Shown in pieces: positions 33,691 to 43,135 of a DNA stretch of 64,000 bases. The position numbers and the translations under genes were made by a program. Source of the DNA: JAXDMK01 sp963765955 (GTDB lineage: Bacteria; Actinomycetota; Acidimicrobiia; Acidimicrobiales; AC-14); assembly GCA_963765955.1 (NCBI GenBank), contig CAVXYA010000010.1:62001-126000 (forward strand), written 5' to 3'. Each line of letters opens with the position of its first letter. The stretch's first letter is position 1. The notes under the pieces are model-generated. The model ran no database searches, had not been told where the DNA came from, and saw nothing but the letters and a program-made list of their open reading frames with translations.

Positions 33691-34680
33691 GTGGCCTTCA
33701 TCGTCGTCCTCGCCGCCCTCGCCGTGGTGCTGTTCGCAGTCGTCGCCAGCGGGGTCAAGATCATCCGTCCCTACGAGCGGGGGCTGGTCGAGCGCCTGGG
33801 CAAGTACCGCGACACGGTGGAGCCCGGGCTGCGGGTGATCATCCCCTTCATCGAGCGCATGGAGCGGGTCGACATGCGGGAGCGGGTGGTCGACGTTCCT
33901 CCGCAAGAGGTCATCACGTCCGACAACGTGGTGGTGTCGGTCGACGCCGTCATCTACTACGAGGCCACCGACCCCCAGCGCCTCGTCTACAACGTCGTCG
34001 ACTTCTACCTCGCAGTCAGCAAGCTGGCCCAGACCAACCTGCGCAACGTGGTGGGCGACATGCAGCTCGACCAGGCCCTCACGTCCCGCGACACCATCAA
34101 CACCAAGCTGCGGGAGATCCTCGACGACGCCACCGACAAGTGGGGCACCCGCGTCGTCCGGGTGGAGATCCAGCGCATCGACCCGCCGGCCGACGTCATG
34201 CATGCCATGCACGAGCAGATGAAGGCCGAGCGCACCCGGCGGGCGGTGGTCACCACCGCCCAGGGCGAGCGGGAGGCGGCCATCACCAAGGCCGAGGGCG
34301 AGAAGCAGGCGGCCATCCTGTCGGCCGAGGGACACCGGCAGGGCGCCATCCTGTACGCCGAGGGCGAGGCCCAGGCCACTAAGACCGCGGCCGAGGCGGA
34401 GCGGTTCCGCCAGGTGGCGGTGGCCGAGGGCGAAGCCGACGCCATCCGCCTGGTCTACGGCGCCATCCACGAGGGCCAACCCACGTCCGAGCTGATCGCC
34501 ATCAAGTACCTCCAGGCGCTGGAGGTCATGGCCGACGGCCAGGCCACCAAGATCTTCCTGCCCACCGAGTCGTCGGCCGTGCTCGGGGCGCTCGGGGGCA
34601 TCCGGGAACTGCTCGACGGGACCGCGCCCGCGTCCCGGGGGGGACGACCTCCGACGCCCCCCGCTCCGCCTCAGGCGTAG
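33691..34680 (+). CDS. SPFH/band-7 (flotillin/stomatin-like) protein
   Basis: 329 residues from GTG 33691. An N-terminal hydrophobic anchor (IVVLAALAVVLFAVVASG), then the band-7 domain (KIIRPYERGLVERLGKYRDT, FIERMERVDMRERVVDVPPQ, VYYEATD-type IYYEATDPQRLVYNV), a long Ala/Glu coiled coil (EGEKQAAILSAEGHRQGA), and an AQA-type end. It is paired with NfeD and its last 10 nt overlap the convergent alr stop. The likely role is membrane organisation or protease regulation. Confidence 0.93.
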   Translation: MAFIVVLAALAVVLFAVVASGVKIIRPYERGLVERLGKYRDTVEPGLRVIIPFIERMERVDMRERVVDVPPQEVITSDNVVVSVDAVIYYEATDPQRLVYNVVDFYLAVSKLAQTNLRNVVGDMQLDQALTSRDTINTKLREILDDATDKWGTRVVRVEIQRIDPPADVMHAMHEQMKAERTRRAVVTTAQGEREAAITKAEGEKQAAILSAEGHRQGAILYAEGEAQATKTAAEAERFRQVAVAEGEADAIRLVYGAIHEGQPTSELIAIKYLQALEVMADGQATKIFLPTESSAVLGALGGIRELLDGTAPASRGGRPPTPPAPPQA

Positions 34681-35783
34681 ACGCGAGGCACGCGGGGCCC
34701 GATCCGGCTCAGCACCTCGTAGGCGATGGTGCCCAGCTTGGTGGCCCACTCCCAGGCGCCGATGGCCTCGTCCCCCTGGCGGCCGATGAGGACCACCTCG
34801 TCGCCGACCTGCACCGATCGGTCGTCGTCGCAGTCCAGCGTGATCTGGTCCATGGTGACGGCGCCGGCGATGGCCCGCCGCCGTCCGCCGACCAGCACCT
34901 CGCCGCCCGCCTCCGACAACCGCCAGGGGACGCCGTCGGCATAGCCGATGGGGACGGTGGCGATCACCGTGGGACGCTCGGTCCGAAACCGGAGGCCGTA
35001 GGAGACGCCCTCGCCGGCCGCCACCTCCTTCACCAGGGAGACCCGGGCCTTGAGCGAGAGGGCGGGACGGAGGTCGGCGGCGTGGCCCGCGAGGGCGAGG
35101 CTGGGGGCCACGCCGTAGACGGCCAGGCCGCAGCGCACCAGGTCGTGGCGGGCCGCGGGATGGGCCAGCAGGCCGGCCGAGTTGCAGGCGTGGGCGAGGG
35201 GCGGCCGCACGCCGAGCGCGGCCAGATCGACGAGCACGGCGGAGAAGCGCTCGGCCTGCACCGCGGTGAAGGGGTTGTCGGGATCGTCGGCCACCGCGAA
35301 GTGGGTCCACAGGCCCTGGAGGGACAGCTCGGGCCGTTCCTCCACCGTGAGGGCCAGCTTCACCGCGTCGGCCGCGGGTGCGCCCACCCGGTGCATGCCG
35401 GTGTCGACCTTGACGTGCACGTTCAGCGCCGTCCCGGCGGCGGCTCGGGCGGCGGCGGCCACGCCCTCGGCGGTGTAGAGGGTGGGCGTGAGGCCCAGGC
35501 CCACGACGTCGGCCATGGACCCGAGCGGGGGCTCGGAAAGCAGGAGCACGGGCGCGACGATGCCGGCGTCGCGGAGTTGGGCCCCCTCCTCCACCAAGGC
35601 GACCGCCAGCCACGTCGCCCCCGCCTCGAGGGCCGCCCGAGCCACCTCCACCGCTCCGTGCCCGTAGCCCCCGGCCTTCACCACCGCGCACAGGTGGGCG
35701 AGGCCGGCTCGGGCGACGAGGGCGCGGGTGTTGTGGGCGACGGCGGCCAGGTCGACCTCGGCCCACGTCGGCCGGTGGGTCAC
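34671..35783 (-). CDS. alr: Alanine racemase
   Basis: 370 residues from GTG 35783. The PLP-binding Lys36 lies in VVKAGGYGHGAVEVA, where the usual KADGYGHG has Gly in place of Asp. Other blocks are VHVKVDTGMHRVG, THFAVADDP, and GVSYGLRFRTERPT, close to the catalytic Tyr, followed by IGYADGVPW. It makes D-alanine for peptidoglycan. It lies 4 nt after the CBS gene and overlaps the convergent band-7 gene by 10 nt. Confidence 0.95.
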   Translation of the reverse strand: MTHRPTWAEVDLAAVAHNTRALVARAGLAHLCAVVKAGGYGHGAVEVARAALEAGATWLAVALVEEGAQLRDAGIVAPVLLLSEPPLGSMADVVGLGLTPTLYTAEGVAAAARAAAGTALNVHVKVDTGMHRVGAPAADAVKLALTVEERPELSLQGLWTHFAVADDPDNPFTAVQAERFSAVLVDLAALGVRPPLAHACNSAGLLAHPAARHDLVRCGLAVYGVAPSLALAGHAADLRPALSLKARVSLVKEVAAGEGVSYGLRFRTERPTVIATVPIGYADGVPWRLSEAGGEVLVGGRRRAIAGAVTMDQITLDCDDDRSVQVGDEVVLIGRQGDEAIGAWEWATKLGTIAYEVLSRIGPRVPRVYA

Positions 35784-35787
35784 CCGG

Positions 35788-36273
35788 TCAGGTCTCGGGA
35801 CCGGAATCGGGGTCGCTGACGATGGCCCGGACGAGATCACCGCGCGACACGATGCCCACCAGCCGTCCGCCGGACACCACCGGCAGCCGGGAGAGCTCGC
35901 GCTCGTGCATGACCGTGGCCACCTGCTCGAGGGTGTCGTCGGGACCGCACGTGGCGGGGTTGCCGTCCATCACGTCGCCCACCGTGGCCCCCACCGCCTT
36001 GCGCAGGTCGGCCTCGAAGTGGGCCACCGACGACGGCAGCTCGATGTAGGCCCCCAGCACCGAGATCACGGTCGGCAGGTGGAGGCGGCTCTCCTGGACG
36101 ATGAGGTCGTCGTCCTCCAGCAGCCCGACCACGCGGTTGTCGTCGTCGACGACGGGCGCCCCGCCGATGTTGCGGGCCGACAGGGCCCGGGCGGCGTCCT
36201 CGATGGCGTCGCCGGGCCGGAAGCTCAGGACATCGGTGGTCATCACCTGGCGGACGAGAAAGGAGCGGGGCAT
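35788..36273 (-). CDS. Tandem CBS-domain protein
   Basis: 161 residues. Two CBS motifs: VRQVMTTDVLSFRPGDAIED ... GGAPVVDDDNRVVGLLEDDD and VGDVMDGNPATCGPDDTLEQ ... LSRLPVVSGGRLVGIVSRGDL. A CBS pair binds adenine nucleotides and usually acts as an energy sensor. The partner is unknown; it sits between nnr and alr. Confidence 0.92.
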   Translation of the reverse strand: MPRSFLVRQVMTTDVLSFRPGDAIEDAARALSARNIGGAPVVDDDNRVVGLLEDDDLIVQESRLHLPTVISVLGAYIELPSSVAHFEADLRKAVGATVGDVMDGNPATCGPDDTLEQVATVMHERELSRLPVVSGGRLVGIVSRGDLVRAIVSDPDSGPET

Positions 36274-36315
36274 CGAACCTCCGAGATCGGACCGGCATGG
36301 CTCAGCGGCGCCACG

Positions 36316-37671
36316 TCAGCGTCGGGCGAGGACGGCCGGCAGGAGATCGAGCAGGTCGCCGGCGACCAGGCCGTGGCGCCAGCCTAGGTGCCCGGCCCGA
36401 CCGTGGACGAAGGCGGCGGCGGCGGCGGCCCGCAGACCGTCGAGGCCCTGGGCCAGGTAGGCGCCGACCACGCCGGCCAGCACGTCGCCGGTGCCGGCCG
36501 TGGCCAGGCGGGCGTCACCGGCCGTGGTTACCAGCACCTGCCCCGAGGGCTCGGCGACGACGGTGGTCGTCCCCTTGAGCAGCACCGTGGCGGTGGTGGC
36601 GGCGGCGAGGTCACGGGCGGCGGCGATGCGGTCGGCGCCCGGGGGGTGCCCGGCCAGCCGCTCGAACTCCCCGTCGTGGGGCGTGAGCACGGTGGGGGCG
36701 GTGCGGCTCCCGAGGATGGCGCGGGCCTGGTGCGCCGTCCCCAGGGCGTACAACCCGTCGGCGTCGATGGTCAACGGCACCGCCGCGTCGGCCGCCAGCC
36801 GGCGCACGGCGGCACCGGTGCCCTCCGACCGCCCGAGGCCGGGCCCGACCACGACGGCCTTGGTCCGGCGCAGGTCAGCCAGGACGTCGGCGTCCCACCC
36901 CTCGTCGGGGATGGACCGGCCCACGACCTCCAGGAACGGTGGGTCGGGGTCGACACCGGGGATCCCCAGCCGGACGGTGCCGGCACCGGCCCGCAGCGCG
37001 GCCCGGGCTGCGAGGTGGGCGGCACCGGTCATCCCCGGGGAGCCGGCGACCACCCAGACGGCCGACTTCCACTTGTGGGTGTCCGTCGGGCGCTCGGGCA
37101 CCCACCCGTCGACGTCCTCCCACTCGACGGTATGGATGGTGGCCCCCGACACGTCGAGGCCGATGTCGACCACCTCCACCCGCCCGGCCCGGTCCCGACC
37201 GGGAGGAAGGAGGAGGCCGGGCTTGAGGGCGGCGAAGGTGACGGTTCGGTCGGCCCGCACCGCCCCGGGGCCGGCGGCGCCGGTGAGGCCGTCGACGCCC
37301 GACGGGATGTCGACCGCGAGGACGGGCACGCCTCGGGGATCGGGCGCCTGGTACTCGCCCCGAAAGCCGGTGCCGTAGGCGGCGTCGACCACCAGGTCGA
37401 GCCCGTCGGGCAGCCGGTCGGGGGGCGAGGCAGCGTCGACCACTCTCACCCGCACGCCCCGGCGGGCGAGGCGGCCGGCGGCGTGGCGGCCGTCGGCGCC
37501 GTTGTTGCCCTTCCCAGCCACGATCAGCACCCGCCGCCCGTAGGTGCCGCCCATCACGTCCACCGCGGCTGCCGCCACCGCCTCCCCCGCCCGGCCCACC
37601 AGCACCTCGACCGCCACCGGCGCGTCCCGGTCGATCGTCGCCATCTCCGAGGGAGTGACGACCGGGATCAC
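36316..37671 (-). CDS. nnr: Bifunctional NAD(P)H-hydrate epimerase/dehydratase
   Basis: 451 residues from GTG 37671. The N-terminal epimerase half has VLIVAGKGNNGADGRHAA and LAVDIPSGVDGLTG. The C-terminal ADP-dependent dehydratase half has VVGPGLGRSEGT, TVLTPHDGEFERL, VLLKGTTTVVAEPSG and the active-site DARLATAGTGDVLAG. It repairs damaged NAD(P)H. It lies 12 nt after acpS. Confidence 0.95.
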   Translation of the reverse strand: MIPVVTPSEMATIDRDAPVAVEVLVGRAGEAVAAAAVDVMGGTYGRRVLIVAGKGNNGADGRHAAGRLARRGVRVRVVDAASPPDRLPDGLDLVVDAAYGTGFRGEYQAPDPRGVPVLAVDIPSGVDGLTGAAGPGAVRADRTVTFAALKPGLLLPPGRDRAGRVEVVDIGLDVSGATIHTVEWEDVDGWVPERPTDTHKWKSAVWVVAGSPGMTGAAHLAARAALRAGAGTVRLGIPGVDPDPPFLEVVGRSIPDEGWDADVLADLRRTKAVVVGPGLGRSEGTGAAVRRLAADAAVPLTIDADGLYALGTAHQARAILGSRTAPTVLTPHDGEFERLAGHPPGADRIAAARDLAAATTATVLLKGTTTVVAEPSGQVLVTTAGDARLATAGTGDVLAGVVGAYLAQGLDGLRAAAAAAFVHGRAGHLGWRHGLVAGDLLDLLPAVLARR

Positions 37672-37683
37672 GACGTCACCGGA

Positions 37684-38049
37684 TCACAGGGCGACGGCGA
37701 CGGCCTGGGCGCTCCGGGACGTGTGGGTGAGCGACAGCCGCCACCCGACGACGCCCCGGTCGGCGGCCAGGGCCGCGGCCTGGCCCGACAGGACGAGCGA
37801 GGGCGCCCCCGAAGGGGCCGAGACGACCTCGACGTCGTGGAAGGCGAAGGCGCCCAGGCCCACGCCCAGGGCCTTCATCACCGCCTCCTTGGCCGCGAAG
37901 CGGGCCGCCAGGCGGGGTACGGGGTCGGCCGAGCGCTCGACGTGGGCCCGCTCTCGCGCGGTGAACACCCGGTCGGCCACCGCCGGCCGCCGGGCCAGCA
38001 CCGACCGGAACCGGTCGATCTCCACCGCGTCGATCCCGATCCCGATCAT
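37684..38049 (-). CDS. acpS: Holo-[acyl-carrier-protein] synthase
   Basis: 121 residues from ATG 38049 (MIGIGIDAVEIDRFRS). The phosphopantetheinyl transferase motifs are GIDAVEI and RFAAKEAVMKALG (metal-binding Asp and Glu). It transfers phosphopantetheine from CoA to apo-ACP. It sits between glmS and nnr, where it is common in actinobacteria. Confidence 0.95.
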   Translation of the reverse strand: MIGIGIDAVEIDRFRSVLARRPAVADRVFTARERAHVERSADPVPRLAARFAAKEAVMKALGVGLGAFAFHDVEVVSAPSGAPSLVLSGQAAALAADRGVVGWRLSLTHTSRSAQAVAVAL

Positions 38050-38089
38050 CGTGAGCCGGTCACGCCGTCGCCCAAACCCCGACAACCGG

Positions 38090-39931
38090 TCACTCGACGG
38101 TCACCGTCTTGGCCAGGTTGCGGGGCTGGTCGACGTCCCACCCCCGGGCCTTGGCCACCGCGTAGGCGAAGAGCTGCAAGGCCACCACGTCGACGATGGG
38201 CGAGAACAGCTCGGCCCCCACGGGCACCCGCGGCACCTCCAGCACCGCGTCGACGGCGGAGGTGACCCGGTCGCCCTCGTTGGCCACGACGATCACCGTC
38301 GCCCCCCGGGCCTTGACCTCCTCGATGTTCATCATGATCTTGGGCTGCAGGCGGCCGTGGGTGGCCACCGCCACCACCACCGTCCCCGGCTCGATGAGGG
38401 CGATGGGCCCGTGCTTCATCTCCCCCGCGGGGTAGGCCTCGGCCCGGGCGTAGGAGATCTCCTTGAGCTTGAGGGCGCCCTCCAGCGCCACCGGGTAGCC
38501 GACCCCGCGGCCCAGGAAGAAGAAGTCCCGCACGTCGGCGTAGCGCACCGCCACCTCGAACACCTCGTCGGCCCGCTCCAGCACCTCCGCCACCAGCCCC
38601 GGCATGCGGTGGAGGCTCTCGACCAGCAGGCCCGTCTCCTCCGGGTACAGCGTCCCCCGCAGCTCGGCCAGCCGCAGGGCCAGCAGCTCGAGGGCCACCA
38701 CCTGGGCCACGTGGGTCTTGGTGGCGGCCACGCCGATCTCCAGCCCGGCCCGGGTGTAGAGGACGGCATCGGCCTCTCGCGCCATCGACGCGTCGACGAC
38801 GTTGCACACGGCCAGCACCCGGGCCTTGTTGGAGGCCGAGCGGGCGAAGCGGCAGGCCTCCATGGTGTCGAGGCTCTCGCCCGACTGGCTCACCCCGATG
38901 ACGAGGGTCTGAGCGTCGAGGACGGGACTGCGGTAGCGGAACTCGCTGGCCACGTCGATCTCCGTCGGCAGGCGGGACCAGTGCTCGATGGCGTGCTTGG
39001 CCACCAGCCCGGCGTGGTAGCTGGTGCCGCAGCCGACGATGAACACCTTGTCGACGTCGCGCAGCTCGTCGTCGGAGAGCTGGAGCTCGTCGAGGGTGAG
39101 CCGTCCCCCTCGGGTCCGGCCCCGCAGGGTCTCCCTCACCGCCTGGGGCTGCTCGTGGATCTCCTTGAGCATGAAATCGGCGTAGCCGGCCTTCTCCGCC
39201 ACCTCGATGTCGTAGGGGATGTGGCGCCGCTCGGGCGTGACCTCGACACCGTCGAGGGTGGTCACCCGAAGCAGTCCGGGACGGGCCTCCACGACCTGGT
39301 CGTCCTCCAGGACGTAGATCTCGCGGGTGGCGGGGAGGATGGCGGGGATGTCGGAGGCGACGTAGGCCGACTCGTCGCTGCGCCCCGCGATCAGCGGCGA
39401 CCCCCGGCGGGCGGCCACCACCAGGTCGGGCTCGGCCGCCGACAGCACGGCCACCGCGAACGAACCCTCCACCCGCCGCAGGCAGGCCCGGACAGAGTCG
39501 GCCAGATCCATGCCGTCCGAGAGCCCCTGCTCCACCAGGTGGGCGAGGACCTCGGTGTCGGTCTCCGACCGCAGCTCGTGGCCGGCCGCCACCAGCTCGT
39601 CACCCAGCTCCACGTGGTTCTCGATGATCCCGTTGTGGACCAGGGCCACCCCGCCGGTGCAGTCGACGTGGGGGTGGGCGTTGGTCTCCGAGGGACGACC
39701 GTGGGTGGCCCACCGGGTGTGGCCGATGCCGGTGGTGGCGGCCGCCGGTGCGTCGCCGACCGCCGCCGCCAGCTCGGCCAGCTTGCCCGCCCGCCGCCGC
39801 ACCCAGATCCGGTCGCCGTTGACGAGCGCCACCCCGGCCGAGTCGTACCCCCGGTACTCGAGGCGGGACAGGCCGTCGAGGAGCAGGGGGAGGGCGGGCG
39901 CGGCCCCGGTGACGCCGACGATGCCGCACAT
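38090..39931 (-). CDS. glmS: Glutamine-fructose-6-phosphate aminotransferase
   Basis: 613 residues from ATG 39931. The N-terminal Cys2 nucleophile (MCGIVGVTG) begins a class II amidotransferase domain (RLEYRGYDSAG, THGRPSETNAHPH). Two SIS domains follow (CGTSYHAGLVAKH; GRGVGYPVALEGALKLKE), ending PRNLAKTVTVE. It makes glucosamine-6-phosphate, the substrate of GlmM encoded upstream in the same operon. Length is normal (~610-625). Confidence 0.97.
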   Translation of the reverse strand: MCGIVGVTGAAPALPLLLDGLSRLEYRGYDSAGVALVNGDRIWVRRRAGKLAELAAAVGDAPAAATTGIGHTRWATHGRPSETNAHPHVDCTGGVALVHNGIIENHVELGDELVAAGHELRSETDTEVLAHLVEQGLSDGMDLADSVRACLRRVEGSFAVAVLSAAEPDLVVAARRGSPLIAGRSDESAYVASDIPAILPATREIYVLEDDQVVEARPGLLRVTTLDGVEVTPERRHIPYDIEVAEKAGYADFMLKEIHEQPQAVRETLRGRTRGGRLTLDELQLSDDELRDVDKVFIVGCGTSYHAGLVAKHAIEHWSRLPTEIDVASEFRYRSPVLDAQTLVIGVSQSGESLDTMEACRFARSASNKARVLAVCNVVDASMAREADAVLYTRAGLEIGVAATKTHVAQVVALELLALRLAELRGTLYPEETGLLVESLHRMPGLVAEVLERADEVFEVAVRYADVRDFFFLGRGVGYPVALEGALKLKEISYARAEAYPAGEMKHGPIALIEPGTVVVAVATHGRLQPKIMMNIEEVKARGATVIVVANEGDRVTSAVDAVLEVPRVPVGAELFSPIVDVVALQLFAYAVAKARGWDVDQPRNLAKTVTVE

Positions 39932-39984
39932 GTCCCCATCTTCTCGCGTCCGCCGCCCGCGGGCTTCTCGCGCGGGATTCGGGG

Positions 39985-41347
39985 CTACGAGCCCAGGGCC
40001 CTCGTGACGGCCTGGCAGAGGATCTCGCACGCCTCCTCGGTGGCCTCAGGCGTCTCCGCCTCGACCATGACCCGGATGACGGGCTCGGTGCCGCTAGCCC
40101 GGATGAGCACCCGGCCGGCGTCGCCCAGGTCGGCTTCCACTGCGGCGATGGCGGCCACCAGGCCGGCCTCGTCGGCCAGCGGACGGCGGGAGGCCACCGC
40201 CACGTTGCGCAGCACCTGGGGCCGGCGCACGACCACCGACGCCAGCTCGGCCAGGGACCGGCCGGAGCGGACCACCACGTCGAGCACCTGCAGGCCGGTG
40301 AGGATGCCATCGCCGGTGGTGGCCAGGTCACGGAACACCACGTGGCCCGACTGCTCGCCGCCCAGCGCCCAGCCCCCCTTCTCCATCGCCTCCAGCACGT
40401 AGCGGTCGCCGACGTCGGTTTCCACCATGGTGATCTGCGCCTCCCGCATCGCCTGGCGGAAGCCCGAGGTTGGCCATCACCGTCACCACCACCGTGCTGT
40501 CGGGCAGGCGCCCGGACCGCTGGCGGTCGAGGGCGAGCAGGGCGATGACCTGGTCGCCGTCGACCAGGTCGCCGGCGGCGTCGACGGCCAGCACCCGGTC
40601 GGCGTCGCCGTCGAAGGCCAGGCCCACGTCGGCTCCCCGGGCCTTCACCTCGGCCTGGAGTGATTCGGGGTGGGTCGAGCCGCAATCTTCGTTGATGTTC
40701 CGCCCGTCCGGCCGGTCGTGCAGGACGTGGACCGTGGCCCCCAGGCGGCGGAACACCTCCGGGGCCACGTCCGACGCGGCGCCGTTGGCGCAGTCGAGGA
40801 CCAGGGTGAGGCCCTCGAGGGCGGCGGCGGGGAGGGCTCCCACCAGCCCGTCGACGTAGCGGCCTCGGCCACCGTCGACCACCACCGCACCCACCCCGGC
40901 CCCGGTGGGGCCCGGGATGCGGGCCGCGGCCGAGGTGGCCGAACCCTCGGGGCTGGCCAGCAGGCGGTCGAGCTCGGCCTCCAGCCGAGCTTCCACCTCG
41001 TCGCTCAGCTTGCGGCCGCCGCCGGCGAAGAACTTGATGCCGTTGTCCGGGAAGGGGTTGTGGGACGCGGAGATGACCGCCGCCGGATGGCCGTCGGCGG
41101 CCGAGAGCCAGGCCACGCCCGGCGTGGGCAGCACGCCGACATCGGCCACGTGGAAGCCCTCGGCCATCATGCCGGCCGACAGGGCGGCCTGGAGGAGGGG
41201 TCCCGAGATCCGGGTGTCGCGCCCGATCAGGAAGCGGTCGCCGGGCAGGACGCGGGCCGCGGCCCGGCCCAGGGCGACCACCACCTCGGGGGTGAGGTCG
41301 GCGTTGGCGACGCCGCGAACACCGTCGGTACCGAACCGCAGGGACAG
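39985..41347 (-). pseudogene. glmM: Phosphoglucosamine mutase, frameshifted by one base
   Basis: The product would be ~453 residues, close to normal. The first part (LRFGTDGVRGVANADLT, active-site AVISASHNPFPDNGIKFF, metal site AFDGDADRVLAVD) stays in frame to VTVMANLG. There an extra G (the ccc at 40463-40465 on the plus strand) shifts the frame. Restoring GG gives VMANLGFRQAMREAQITMVE and continues through RASGTEPVIRVMVEA to the TAG at 39985. The enzyme is normally essential, so a sequencing error is the first explanation. No ATG, GTG or TTG precedes FGTDG in frame; CTG 41347 or 41341 is the likely start. Confidence 0.88.
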
Positions 41348-41363
41348 GAGAGGACCTGCGCCG

Positions 41364-41756
41364 CTAGCGCTTGGAGTACTGGGGAGCCTTCCGGGCCTTC
41401 TTCAGGCCGTACTTCTTGCTCTCCTTCTCGCGGGAGTCACGGGTGAGGAACCCTGCCTTCTTGAGGGATCCTCGCAACTCCTCGTCGAGGGCCACCAGGC
41501 CCCGGGCGATGCCCAGGCGCAGGGCGCCGGCCTGGCCGGTGGGGCCGCCGCCGTCGAGGGTGGCGTCGATGTCGTAGGTCTCGGTGAGGGTCGTGAGCCG
41601 CAGGGGCTCGGTGACGACCATCCGGTGGGTCTCCGACGGAAAGTAGTTCTCGAGCGTGCGCTTGTTGACGGTGATGACGCCCGTGCCGGTGCGCAGGCGC
41701 ACGCGGGCCACGGCCCGCTTGCGGCGGCCGGTCGACTGGACGAGGGGCTTGGGCAA
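41364..41756 (-). CDS. rpsI: 30S ribosomal protein S9
   Basis: 130 residues from TTG 41756, preceded by aggagga 5 nt upstream. Typical S9 body (GTGVITVNKRTLENYF, GGGPTGQAGALRLGIARGLV) and the C-terminal SREKESKKYGLKKARKAPQYSKR-type end, whose last Arg contacts P-site tRNA. Downstream of rplM by 21 nt. Confidence 0.97.
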   Translation of the reverse strand: MPKPLVQSTGRRKRAVARVRLRTGTGVITVNKRTLENYFPSETHRMVVTEPLRLTTLTETYDIDATLDGGGPTGQAGALRLGIARGLVALDEELRGSLKKAGFLTRDSREKESKKYGLKKARKAPQYSKR

Positions 41757-41777
41757 CGTGTCCTCCTGGACCTGGCG

Positions 41778-42233
41778 CTAGCTCTGCTGGCGGCTGGCGG
41801 TGTGGGCCAGCGGCCGGGGCTGCGGGAGCTGCGCGGCGTGCGGGTGATGAGGTCCGGAATAGACCTTGAGCTTCTTGATCATCTGGCGGCCGAGAGGGCC
41901 CTTGGGGAGCATCCCCTTGACCGCGGCCCGCACCGCCACCTCGGGCGAGGTGGCCATGATGTCGGTGTAGCTGCGGGACTTGAGGCCCCCGGGATAGCCG
42001 GAGTGGCGGTAGGCGACCTTCTTGGCTTCCTTGCCCGCGGTGAGCACGACCTTGGCCGCGTTGACGACGACGACGTGGTCGCCGGTGTCGATGTGGGGGG
42101 CGAAGATCGGCTTGTGCTTGCCCCGGAGCAAGCGGGCGATCTCGGACGCCATGCGACCGAGCACCAGCCCGTCGGCGTCGACGACGTGCCAGGCCCGCGT
42201 CACGTCGGACGGCTTGGGGGAGAACGTGGGCAT
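41778..42233 (-). CDS. rplM: 50S ribosomal protein L13
   Basis: 151 residues from ATG 42233. Key blocks are RAWHVVDADGLVLGRMASEI, LLRGKHKPIFAPHIDTGDHV, MLPKGPLGRQMIKKLKVY. The end is GPHHPHAAQLPQPRP plus a short extra tail. Forms the usual rplM-rpsI pair. Confidence 0.97.
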   Translation of the reverse strand: MPTFSPKPSDVTRAWHVVDADGLVLGRMASEIARLLRGKHKPIFAPHIDTGDHVVVVNAAKVVLTAGKEAKKVAYRHSGYPGGLKSRSYTDIMATSPEVAVRAAVKGMLPKGPLGRQMIKKLKVYSGPHHPHAAQLPQPRPLAHTASRQQS

Positions 42234-42277
42234 CCCGCAAGGGTAGCGTGCCCCGCCGCCCCACTTTTCGGCTCCCC

Positions 42278-43090
42278 TCAGGACGAGAAGCCCGGATAGG
42301 ACACCGACCACAGGCACAGGCCGTGGGGTGGGGCGATGTGGCCGGCGAGGGCGCGCTGCCGGGCCCGCAGCACGCCGGCCATGGTGCCCGCCGCCCGTTT
42401 TCCCCGCCCGACCTCGACCATGGTGCCCACCAGCGAGCGCACCATCTGGTGGCAGAACGAGCTGGCCTCGATCTCGAAGCGGAGGAGTCCGTCGCCGAGG
42501 TCGGTCCACCGGGCCTCGACCACCCGCCGCACCAGGCTGGCGTCGGGATCCCGCCGCGGCAGCCGGCAGAACGACGAGAAGTCGTGCTCACCGAAGATTG
42601 GGTCGCAGGCCAGGCGCATGGCCCCGAGCGACAGCTCGTCGGCCACGTGCCACGTGGTGGCGGCCAGGAACGGGTCGGGCGCCTCCCGGTTGAGCACTGT
42701 GTACCGGTAGCGCCGCGACAACGCCGACCGCCGGGCGTCGAACCCGGCATCCACCACGTCGACCGCCCGCACCGCGATCGCCGGCCCGACCGAGGAGTTC
42801 AGCGACCGCTGCAGCCCGCCCGCGTCGAACCGCTCCGAATCGGTGTCGAAGGTGACCACCTGCCCCCAGGCGTGGACTCCACTGTCCGTCCGCCCCGCGC
42901 CCACCAACGACACGTCGTCCCGCAGGGCCCGGTCGATCGAGGCCTTGAGCGCGCCTGCGACCGTGTCCTGCCCCGGCTGGATCGCGAACCCATGAAAACC
43001 GGACCCGTCATAGGCGACAACCAGCCGCACCCGAACCGTTTGGATCATCCGGAGCGTTGTGGATTCGCTCATCTGGCCCGACATCACCAC
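42278..43090 (-). CDS. truA: tRNA pseudouridine(38-40) synthase
   Basis: 270 residues. Catalytic Asp in VGAGRTDSGVHAWGQVV, preceded by VAYDGSGFHGFAIQPG. C-terminal RFEIEASSFCHQMVRSLVGT. It modifies positions 38-40 in the tRNA anticodon arm. The start is uncertain: GTG 43090, ATG 43084 and ATG 43048 are in frame; none has a strong ribosome binding site. It lies between rplQ and rplM, a standard place. Confidence 0.95.
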   Translation of the reverse strand: MVMSGQMSESTTLRMIQTVRVRLVVAYDGSGFHGFAIQPGQDTVAGALKASIDRALRDDVSLVGAGRTDSGVHAWGQVVTFDTDSERFDAGGLQRSLNSSVGPAIAVRAVDVVDAGFDARRSALSRRYRYTVLNREAPDPFLAATTWHVADELSLGAMRLACDPIFGEHDFSSFCRLPRRDPDASLVRRVVEARWTDLGDGLLRFEIEASSFCHQMVRSLVGTMVEVGRGKRAAGTMAGVLRARQRALAGHIAPPHGLCLWSVSYPGFSS

Positions 43091-43135
43091 GCTTCCGACG
43101 CACGAAACCGCCGGACCACCGGCGCGGACGGACGC

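Noticed and set aside
36274..36315. Possible small RNA or gene in the gap between the CBS gene and nnr.
   Set aside because: Only 42 nt, with no clear structure or reading frame.
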